Assembly (NCBI RefSeq): GCF_000003605.2
Contig: NW_003108084.1
Span: 942,530-974,069 of the forward strand
From: Saccoglossus kowalevskii
Lineage: Eukaryota > Hemichordata > Enteropneusta > Harrimaniidae
DNA: 31,540 bases
Direction: 5' to 3'
Under the pieces are notes generated by a model. It ran no database searches, had not been told where the DNA came from, and saw only the letters and a list, made by a program, of their open reading frames with translations. Shown here in pieces: positions 26,401 to 31,540 of the stretch. Position 1 is the stretch's first letter; every line of letters starts with the position of its first letter. The position numbers and the translations under genes were made by a program.

Positions 26401-29400
26401 ACACTTTATAGGATTCGCAGACAAGCAAGTTTTTTATTTTTATTTTCAGGAGTAAAAGCCACAAACAAGCGACCTGACGGTCAAAATAGCTCTGTTGTCC
26501 TAAAAGAAAATTGTAGTAGCCAAGTTGAGAACAAATAAATATAAATACATGTATAATAAATATAATTTTTACCAAAAATAGAGAACTGATCATATACATT
26601 AGTACAAAATGAACAAATCTGATATACTTAAATATAACGAAAAAGTTGAAAATAACATTTTGTACCAAGAATGACAAAAATATTCACTAAAAATAGAGAA
26701 TTAAAGATATCTTCACAAAATGAGCAAATCTGATACCAAGTATCAAAGCAATTGACGTGACTGATGACGGATGGACTACGATGGATAATCACATAAATGA
26801 ACAGCTCTGCTCTACGATGACAGTAGAGGTAAATGTATATAAATCATCAAATATTTTCAATGGTAACTACATGTAAATGGTTAGTAACAGACTTTTATGT
26901 CAAATATAATTAATTGTAATTCATAAATAATCTTTTTTGTTGGAGTTGACGTGTTGAAGTAAAGTTATACAATGCGTATCACTCAGAAATATGAACAAAT
27001 GAAAGTGGGTGACAACCTCAGCTTATAAAAACAGCAATTGGCACAACTCTACCTTGCTTTTATATTTCACTCCTTTCTTCAGTTCATCAATATATCTGCG
27101 AACTTGCTCAGTAAGATTATCTTCTTCATCCTCTGATGTCATTCTAGCCCACTGTATTTCACCCGTTTGCAGACCTTTGTAGATGTTCTGAGAAATAAAA
27201 TCTTGTGTGACTAAAATCATCTTGAATATGAATGTTGGCGACTTTGGAATGTTTTTACTGTTGCAATGTGTCATGCAGAAAAAAGAAACTATAGCGTCAT
27301 TTTTGTACTTGTACATATTTAAGTTGACGGAAAAACAAATTAACCTAAATTATGGTTGATTATTATTTCCCTCACAATTTTCCCACAGCTAAACAAAACA
27401 CATTTTGTAAGGCAGAACACAAAACGTTTCAAGCCCAGTCACACAGCATTGACCTTTTCACCAGACTTTCTTGCCCAAAATTTTCTGCTTCTTTTTTTTT
27501 GTATATTCTTTAATTTTTTCGGGAAAAGAATCCATATTTTGGAGCCAACAGACAAAATTTGGGTCATTTTTCAGTTTTTACTCAAAAAATGTGGCTGTTT
27601 TTCTACCAATCTTCTGAAGGAAAGTGCAGACAATAAACATGACTAGATTGTGAATTTGTGATGAAAAGAGAGAACTGGTGGTGAAAAGGTCAATGACACC
27701 AAATCAAATCTATGTTCTAGGGTTGGGATACATGTACTAAGATTTATATGAATTAATGGTATCTATCCAAGATCCATAGCACCAAGAGAATTTTCCAGAC
27801 CTTTTCCCAAACTTGCTTGCATTCCCCCCCCCCCCAAAGACATTTTGACTCTTAATTCAGGCCAACATCACCAAAGCTCATCAAAGTTCAGAGAATATGG
27901 TAGCTCCCTGCAGAAAACTGGTCTTTCTAAAATGAATTAATAGCTATGACGAAATTTATTTATTAAGATTTTTCAAGTTTTTTTTTATTTTTCCTAAAAT
28001 TTAAAGACAACTCAAAGGCTTTCCAGACCTCAAAAAATCTAAAGACTTTCAAAGGATTTTCCCAACACTATGGACCCTGTCTATCTATGCCCAATACATT
28101 GCTTGACTTACCAAGACAGTACAAAGCTCTCTGTACATTGGGTGAATGATACTTCTTTGATCACCAGGCACAACTTTAACATGCTACATTTGTAAAAAAA
28201 GAAGTATGTTATTTATTGTAATAATAATAGTTATAGTTTTCAAAGTAAGGCATTCAAATACTGTAATTTGTGACTTGATTTATTGTCAATATTGGGTTTG
28301 GCCAAAAATAGCTTTGCTTTCACATTCAAAAGAGAAACTGATGCAGGTTTTTTTAATTAGTTTTCAAGATAATTCAAAACATCAGCAACAAAATGTACTC
28401 TTCAGCTACTGTAAAGTACTTTATTTTCGCTTGGAATTAATTTTCGCTATTTTCGCTGAAGGTATGATTCAGTGATAAATAAAATCCAGCGAATATACGT
28501 TTTCTCCTATATTTTACAATAAACTCATCAGAATCAGTGAAAATAAATTCCATACAAAACACTAAAATAATCTTTTCAGCGAAAATTAATTCCAGTACAT
28601 AATACACATATTAAAGTATGGTGCTTTAAATAGTTTATAATATAGTAGTACTTACCACAGTGGCCGTAGCGTTGACGGACGGCACTTGTAAAACATTAGT
28701 GACACTATCCCAAGAACAGTCAATGACTAAACTGCTACAATTTCCTGCATTGCCTGATGACACAGAGAGATCTAGTGCTAGGGATCCAAAGATGTCATAC
28801 TGTGCAAATCCTTGTGTGGATACCTTGTGCAATGATAAATAACAAATGGTTTTTTAAGCAACAAATTTTAATTTTCGAGTGCAGCAACAACACAATAAGG
28901 AACATTCATTTTTAAGCACTGAAAATGTACTACATGGACTACGAATAATTCTGGCATTAACCTTTTCACCATCAGACTTCCTCGTCCCAATTTTTCTGAA
29001 CTTTTTTCTAATGCTCTTCAATATTTCTGGAAATGAACCGTAATTTTGGAGCCAACAGACAAGATTTGAGTAAATTTTCATTTTTTACTCAGAAAAATGG
29101 CTATCCCCGGTATTTTTGTCCCAAATTTCTGGAAGAAAGTGTCGCTGGATGCAGCAAGAACACTAAATATTACCGATAAATATGACAAATCAGAGACCGG
29201 TACCAGAAAGAGGCTGCATATCAGTTTCAGTGCACCAACTTCATTACTGTTCGATTACGTTCTTCTTTTGGAGTTTTCACGAGCTCAAGAGTGTAGTTTT
29301 TTGTATTGTTCTAAACTTTAGTCAGTTGACAATAAACGGTGTTAGACGAGTTACATACTACGAGACGTTGCGTTATCCATAATTCTACAAATTGAACCTG

Positions 29401-30846
29401 CTCGGCGACGCCTGATAAAATACAGCTCAGTCGTCAAGCCACAGAAAGTGCAGTTCATGAACAGGACTATTTTGTGAATTTGTGATGAAAATGGAACAGG
29501 TGTTGAAAAGGTTAATATTAAATCGTACTTACATTATGAGAGTCACTAAAACGTTTATGTTCCCCTATCAAATATTCAAGAGAAGGTAAAGCATGTTTAT
29601 CCGCAATTGGACCTAGTAATAGTAATAGTAATAAAAAGATGTGTATAATCAACACCTGTAGCACAATATCATGAGATAAGAATATTTTTGTATAGTAAAT
29701 GCATTAATTATTCACTGGATTTTATCGCTATTTTTCGCTGATAAGAAGAAATACGCTAAATTTAATCTATGTGAAAATGTAATACAACAATAAATTGTTT
29801 CCTTGTCAAATTCGTAAAATTAAAACACAGTGAATATGCTAAAAACATAAAAATAATGTAAATAAAAATCAGTGGAAAAAAATAGTTTTACAGTAATAGA
29901 TATACATTCACTTCGATACTCATGTACTGGTATGTAGAAACAGGACACACAAGATCGTGGTGTCTTCAAATTATTTTTTTTCTCTGAAAAATTGGTGTTT
30001 TGACATTGAACTATAAAAAAAGAAATTCAAATTCAAAATAAAATCATTTGGTTTTTGCAGTAGATGTTTGATCTGCGTCTTTCATGCAATACGCAACATC
30101 TTGCAATGAATGAAACCCCCTATTATAAAATTACATGGCAGTTCACAAATTCAATGTATGCGATGATGCATGTATGACTACTAATTGTAGTTGTGGGTCC
30201 ATAGCCTTTCGGTTTTGGTTTTGGTGACAGTTTAATAAGCATTATCAATTGATGTTAGCTTCGATGGTGTGATGCGAGAAAATATTCTGTTTTTGTCAAC
30301 ATTTAGTAGCGATGCCATTTGGCGTCTCACGTTTGTGTTACACGAGTCTATTTGAGCAACCATAGCTATTCTGGGTCAATAAAAATAGCAAATTTAATGA
30401 CACAAAATCAGAAATGACTAAAATACCATCACAATGACTAAAAGGCCGACACAAGAAGAGCTATGGACTCACAGCTATACTGAATGAATAATTGTACATG
30501 TACACCCTGTATCAGCCAAGTTTGCACTTGTGTTAGACCTACACCTACACTGAACTTTTTTAACAGAATAAAACACAGCAGTTGACCATATTGATACTGC
30601 AAGCCTACTACGGTATCTAGAGTTTGTTAAGGAATATGTTAATAAATGTACTTACCAGTACATGTGACTTTAAAATTTGATATTCCAATAGTTTTTCCTG
30701 ACTTAGATGTTTCCACTTTACTTCCAATGAAAGATGCATATTCTGGACCCTTCCCATCACATGCAATCCATATTGGTAACACTGAGGTTTCATTGTTGTT
30801 ACCCATGTATGGGTTGTAAGCAGTTGCATAAAATGATAAAATACGC
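17374..30846 (-). CDS. ZWILCH: Zwilch, kinetochore RZZ complex subunit (11 exons, N-terminus missing)
   Basis: Zwilch joins ROD and ZW10 in the RZZ complex of the outer kinetochore. RZZ builds the fibrous corona, recruits dynein through Spindly, and supports spindle-checkpoint signalling through Mad1-Mad2. The exons, in coding order, are 30846-30656, 29612-29533, 28823-28656, 28183-28112, 27187-27053, 25656-25456, 23793-23637, 21662-21497, 21260-21165, 17737-17625 and 17453-17374. They total 1459 nt with all phases compatible, no internal stop and GT..AG borders, giving 485 residues plus TGA. Landmarks recognisable from the family are AYNPYMG, STQGFAQYD, HPMYREL, DLDFTEQLW, GDIQP, LVELGVDKIRRDY, EDQIERVQRFYNVLEL and the C-terminus SKIQYL. 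Vertebrate Zwilch is about 590 residues, so roughly 100 N-terminal residues are absent from the window. The assignment is by family recognition from the sequence itself. Confidence 0.92.
17625..17737 (-). CDS. ZWILCH: Zwilch coding exon 10 of those visible
   Basis: The acceptor is AATTTACAG and the donor is GTACGA; 113 nt, phase in 2, phase out 1. It encodes STWRLKLTSPG and SYQLSSTPPFKH, a beta-rich C-terminal segment. The acceptor lies only about 43 nt from the minisatellite that fills the preceding intron. Confidence 0.88.
19335..20106 (+). repeat. Tandem duplication of a 386-bp multi-unit block
   Basis: The block 19335-19720 is repeated as 19721-20106 with no difference seen by eye, including rare variants (AACGTAAGAAT, AACACAGGAAT, GGCCATGTTTCATACAG). 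The block is 6 units plus 38 bp, so the junction at 19720/19721 (GCAAGA then CCATGG) is 20 bp out of register. Confidence 0.9.
20291..20600 (+). repeat. Three-unit (about 175 bp) duplication inside the minisatellite
   Basis: The block beginning GTTTTAAAGATCATGG at 20291 recurs at 20466, carrying the shared rare variants CCAATTTCAAAGGCAGAGG and GGCAGTTTTTTCATACAG. Confidence 0.85.
20959..21125 (+). repeat. Degenerate minisatellite units at the array edge
   Basis: AGGGCAGTGGTTTATACAG, AGTGGTGATTCTTACAGTTGGG and AAGGGCAGTGGTTCATG are decayed unit pieces. They suggest that this edge is the older, inactive border of the array. Confidence 0.7.
21165..21260 (-). CDS. ZWILCH: Zwilch coding exon 9 of those visible
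   Basis: The acceptor is TGCTTTACAG and the donor is GTAAGA; 96 nt, phase 2 in and out. It encodes QSLKFYEDSPHNE and PIFDLHVPAPLVKGLY. The FDLHVPAP/LY segment matches the family's F-x-LPVRPTAV..LY position. Confidence 0.9.
21497..21662 (-). CDS. ZWILCH: Zwilch coding exon 8 of those visible
   Basis: The acceptor is TTTTGTAG and the donor is GTAGGT; 166 nt, phase in 1, phase out 2. It encodes GKLIMMNELDFYTSTAIP, EDQIERVQRFYNVLELTV and ending residues before PQPNQRSLI. The EDQ-x2-RVQ-x3-N/H-VLE pattern is a strong Zwilch landmark. An open frame continuing upstream of 21662 is intron. Confidence 0.92.
21663..23636 (-). other. Zwilch intron between visible exons 7 and 8
   Basis: About 2 kb, containing a short inverted-repeat element (22150-22325) and a GC-richer unassigned patch near 22640-22770. 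It also has a perfect 10-bp hairpin arm pair AACACTGAAT/ATTCAGTGTT at about 23329-23363. No additional exon is recognised. Confidence 0.6.
22150..22325. mobile_element. Short inverted-repeat element (MITE-like)
   Basis: GGCTGATCTGCACTGGCTCG followed by GAAG (22164-22187) is repeated inverted at 22288-22312 with one substitution and one extra base. CTTCCAGTG occurs beside both arms. The interior is about 100 bp and non-coding. Confidence 0.6.
23637..23793 (-). CDS. ZWILCH: Zwilch coding exon 7 of those visible
   Basis: The acceptor is TTGTGATAG and the donor is GTAAGT; 157 nt, phase in 0, phase out 1. It encodes VHRSNQTLLAKEVRLSYQGK and LELLVELGVDKIRRDYTTYF. The ELG-x-DK-x2-+DY motif and the preceding LL-x-K...SYQG are Zwilch-specific. 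A Met in this exon is internal, not a start. Confidence 0.92.
24487..24795 (+). repeat. Imperfect direct repeat pair of about 80 bp
   Basis: CAGTTAATTGAACAC...TTATAATTTGGGCTTGGTTC...AATATGGGTGTGG (24727-24786) parallels TGTTAATTGAACATTGACTT, ACAATTTGGGCATGGTTTC and AATATGGGTGTTG (24506-24565). The separation is about 225 bp. Confidence 0.55.
25007..25020 (+). repeat. C14 homopolymer
   Basis: Fourteen C residues in a Zwilch intron. Confidence 0.95.
25234..25395 (+). mobile_element. MITE family M1, copy c
   Basis: It starts TTAACCTTTTCACTACCAGA and ends TGTGGTGAAAAAGTTAA (162 bp). The internal words CTTTCTCGCCCAAATTTTTC and TTTTGTCCCAAACTTCTGAA match copies d and e. Its end lies about 60 bp from the exon 6 donor, within the intron. 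Confidence 0.85.
25456..25656 (-). CDS. ZWILCH: Zwilch coding exon 6 of those visible
   Basis: The acceptor is CCAAAAACAG and the donor is GTAAGC; 201 nt, 67 codons, phase 0-0. It encodes an acidic start (EQPRLEESSKEKDFES), then EREDLDFTEQLWNILC and SYKEVIESLGIIHSALQ-CGDIQP. D-L-D-F-x-E-Q-L-W and GDIQP are the clearest Zwilch signatures in the window. The ATG pair inside is not the start; the frame is open to the acceptor. Confidence 0.94.
25657..27052 (-). other. Zwilch intron between visible exons 5 and 6
   Basis: About 1.4 kb, AT-rich, largely covered by two diverged copies of a dispersed repeat (25690-26060 and 26440-26790). No additional exon is needed, because exons 5 and 6 join in frame. 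Confidence 0.6.
25690..26790 (+). repeat. Two diverged copies of a dispersed repeat
   Basis: GACCTGATGGCCGAAATAGC (about 25710) and GACCTGACGGTCAAAATAGC (about 26473) start similar blocks. Both continue into matching words such as ACATTTTGTACCAAGAAT/ATCATTTTGTACCGAAATT and AAATCTGAYA. The first block is about 370 bp and the second about 340 bp, with the second ending near GATGACGGATGGACTACGAT. Confidence 0.5.
27053..27187 (-). CDS. ZWILCH: Zwilch coding exon 5 of those visible
   Basis: The acceptor is TTTCTCAG and the donor is GTAGAG (weaker than the others); 135 nt, 45 codons, phase 0-0. It encodes NIYKGLQTGEIQW, an acidic run (SEDEEDN) and LTEQVRRYIDELKKG. The GL-x-TG-x2-x-W position matches the family. 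Confidence 0.9.
27449..27693 (+). mobile_element. MITE family M1, copy d (longest uninterrupted copy)
   Basis: The copy is 245 bp with perfect 15-bp terminal inverted repeats, TTGACCTTTTCACCA and TGGTGAAAAGGTCAA. The interior includes GGAGCCAACAGACAAAATTT, TCTTCTGAAGGAAAGTGCAG and GTGAATTTGTGATGAAAAGA. It is non-coding. Confidence 0.9.
27824..27835 (+). repeat. C12 homopolymer
   Basis: Twelve C residues in a Zwilch intron. Confidence 0.95.
28112..28183 (-). CDS. ZWILCH: Zwilch coding exon 4 of those visible
   Basis: A 72-nt, 24-codon microexon, phase 0-0, with acceptor AAATGTAG and donor GTAAGT. It encodes HVKVVPGDQRSIIHPMYREL and then CTVL. The short P-G-D/E...HP-x-YREL stretch matches Zwilch. 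Confidence 0.9.
28184..28655 (-). other. Zwilch intron between visible exons 3 and 4
   Basis: A short intron that contains an M3 MITE (28407-28599) and no other recognisable feature. Confidence 0.65.
28407..28599 (+). mobile_element. MITE family M3, copy d
   Basis: It starts TACTGTAAAGTACTTTATTT. It contains GAAGGTATGATTCAGTGATA, CGAATATACGTTTTCTCCTA and AATCAGTGAAAATAAATTCC in the same order as copy a, and ends near AAAATTAATTCCAGTAC. About 193 bp; the last few bases have decayed. Confidence 0.8.
28656..28823 (-). CDS. ZWILCH: Zwilch coding exon 3 of those visible
   Basis: The acceptor is CATTGCACAAG and the donor is GTAAGT; 168 nt, 56 codons, phase 0-0. It encodes VSTQGFAQYDIFGSLALDL, IDCSWDSVTNVLQVPSVN and ATATV. 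The KGFAQYE/TQGFAQYD and DxSW-x2-V..LQ-P motifs are diagnostic of Zwilch. Confidence 0.94.
28957..29515 (+). mobile_element. MITE family M1, copy e, interrupted by an LTR
   Basis: The termini are TTAACCTTTTCACCATCAGA and GTGTTGAAAAGGTTAA. Left body words (CTTCCTCGTCCCAATTTTTC, GGAGCCAACAGACAAGATTT) and right body words (GACTATTTTGTGAATTTGTG) match copies c and d. The element is 559 bp because 304 bp of LTR plus a 5-bp target duplication are inserted at the conserved GAAAG. Confidence 0.88.
29140..29443 (+). mobile_element. Solo LTR of a retrotransposon (Gypsy-like inference)
   Basis: The 304-bp segment starts TGTCGCTGGATG and ends AAGCCACA, i.e. TGT...ACA. It is flanked by a perfect 5-bp duplication GAAAG (29135-29139 and 29444-29448). 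Uninterrupted M1 copies carry one GAAAG at this site, so the empty site is known. AATAAA at 29331-29336 is placed as in an LTR R region. No internal coding sequence remains, which is consistent with LTR-LTR recombination. The superfamily is inferred from the 5-bp duplication only. Confidence 0.8.
29533..29612 (-). CDS. ZWILCH: Zwilch coding exon 2 of those visible
   Basis: The acceptor is TTACTAG and the donor is GTAAGT; 80 nt, phase in 1, phase out 0. It encodes GPIADKHALPSLEYLIGEHK and RFSDSHN. It is linked on both sides by phase and by family alignment position; on its own it would not be recognisable. Confidence 0.85.
29613..30655 (-). other. Zwilch intron between visible exons 1 and 2
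   Basis: About 1 kb, AT-rich. It begins beside a short AGTAAT/ATTACT microsatellite-like tract at 29615-29632 and contains a diverged M3 copy. No exon is seen. Confidence 0.6.
29709..29895 (+). mobile_element. MITE family M3, diverged copy e
   Basis: ATTCACTGGATTTTATCGCT and TTTTCGCTGATAAG at the left and AGTGAATATGC, AAAATCAGTGGAAAAA and TTTTACAGTA at the right match M3 subterminal words. It is the most diverged M3 copy here. Confidence 0.45.
30656..30846 (-). CDS. ZWILCH: Zwilch first visible coding exon
   Basis: The acceptor is GTTTTTTAG before 30846 and the donor is GTAAGT; 191 nt, phase in 2, phase out 1. It encodes RILSFYATAYNPYMGNNNE, LPIWIACDGKGPEYASFIGS and SNFKVTC. A-x-NP-x-M, LP-x-W-x-x-CD and the GS/GA position match the family about 100 residues from the N-terminus. 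Phase 2 at the acceptor shows that an upstream coding exon exists. Confidence 0.92.
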
Positions 30847-31540
30847 CTAAAAAACAATGAAATATTTGTGATTTTCATTTGAAGGGCGCATTGGATTGTG
30901 GGAAAATGAATGTTTATCAACACAAATGCTGTACATGCGCAGCACGTCGTCCACCGCCCTGCAATAATATTATTGATAGATTTGAATACCATTCGCATTC
31001 TTTCCATGTGATACTATACAAGTGATATATTGTATTCTGTTATTGCCAAAAAAAACAACACTAAAATACCACAATAATACATACCAAGGCACTATTCATT
31101 GTTCTTTATTGCCACACAAAGGCATTACAATGCCACATATAGGAAGGGCAATGACACGTGGAAGAGCAATAATGCCACACAAGAGATGATAGGGCAATAA
31201 CATATAATCAAAATGGCTACCGTCTTGTAAACAGTGTGTATTTTATGCTCTCTGAAAAAAAGCTGTAAAACAACTTTTCAAAACTGATTATATCCTGTGA
31301 AAACTCATCTTAAAGACCATGAAGGTTTGCTGACATCCATAAGGAACTTATTGTGCTGGATTCTCCTTCTGATGACAAGTTGGAAACACTAAACTAAACC
31401 GGTGTGTAGAGTCTTTGTTTCAATGTGTTAAGGGTGGTCAAGGTCACAGAGGAAAAATATACTCACTTAAGAAACTAAGGGAAGACTGGACAACTAAGGA
31501 AAGACTGGACGACACAACTACAGACTATACTGATCAACTG
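30847..31540 (-). other. Zwilch upstream intron, no N-terminal exon recognised
   Basis: The open frame running upstream of 30846 to 31007 has no similarity to Zwilch and crosses the acceptor, so it is intron. A loose set of GCAATAATGCCACAC-like words lies at 31085-31200, and GAAGACTGGAC/GAAAGACTGGAC is repeated at 31482 and 31499. The missing N-terminal exon probably lies beyond the window. Confidence 0.5.

Larger units (their letters stand above)
27188..28111 (-). other. Zwilch intron between visible exons 4 and 5
   Basis: It contains an M1 MITE (27449-27693) and a C12 run (27824-27835). Otherwise unremarkable. Confidence 0.6.
28824..29532 (-). other. Zwilch intron between visible exons 2 and 3
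   Basis: Most of this intron is an M1 MITE (28957-29515) that carries a solo LTR. The MITE starts only about 12 nt past the 5' splice signal of exon 2. Confidence 0.7.

Noticed and set aside
28660-28842. + strand 60-codon frame
   Set aside because: It is the antisense shadow of a Zwilch exon with strong family motifs on the minus strand.
29097-29382. Two + strand frames
   Set aside because: They lie inside a MITE interrupted by a solo LTR; their coding appearance is incidental.
30639-31007. Long minus-strand open frame as the N-terminus of Zwilch
   Set aside because: The frame crosses a clear acceptor (GTTTTTTAG before 30846), and its upstream part shows no resemblance to the family.
31322-31400. 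24-codon frame RFADIHKELIVLDSPSDD...
   Set aside because: It reads like protein but directly follows a stop, has no acceptor and cannot be linked to other exons; possibly a decayed mobile-element fragment.

Overview
The window is AT-rich nuclear DNA of an animal, very probably a marine invertebrate. It has short exons (about 70-280 bp) with GT..AG junctions and long introns packed with small transposons. It also contains a decayed CR1/L2-like LINE and a 905-base assembly gap. Nothing in it is prokaryotic. The two genes and the repeats would fit a deuterostome such as a hemichordate or an amphioxus, or a lophotrochozoan; the species cannot be fixed from the sequence alone.

Two genes can be reconstructed by joining exons, and they point towards each other. 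On the + strand, five exons (4556-10174) encode an internal part of a secreted or cell-surface mosaic protein: a sushi-like module, a Cys-containing linker domain ending in an RKRR motif, an acidic linker, and two ephrin-receptor-like (GCC2/GCC3) Cys-rich repeats, in an SVEP1-like arrangement. Both ends of this gene are missing. On the - strand, eleven exons (30846 down to 17374) join in frame without a stop into 485 codons plus a stop. These are the C-terminal four fifths of Zwilch, a subunit of the Rod-Zwilch-ZW10 kinetochore complex. Its first roughly 100 residues lie beyond the right edge or were not recognised.

Region by region: 1-4555 is AT-rich, with two inverted copies of one MITE family, a copy of a second family and a tRNA-like SINE. 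4556-10174 is the mosaic-protein gene, whose fourth intron carries old degenerate repeats and a 908-bp element. 10259-14127 is a dense transposon cluster: a MITE split by a LINE and the gap, a second MITE, a 1.4-kb element with long inverted repeats holding two tRNA-derived SINE copies, and another MITE. 14128-17373 holds a candidate terminal coding exon, degenerate repeats and a LINE 3' fragment. 17374-31540 is Zwilch, whose largest sequenced intron is almost entirely a 58-bp minisatellite of about 55 copies.

The strongest unexplained pattern is in the mobile DNA. Three otherwise unrelated short families end in TACYGTA flanked by TA and sometimes abut by sharing one TA, which suggests they are moved by one transposase. 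A fourth family, with TTRACC termini, has been split by a LINE in one copy and by a solo LTR with target duplications in another. No gene for the mobilising enzyme is visible in the window.
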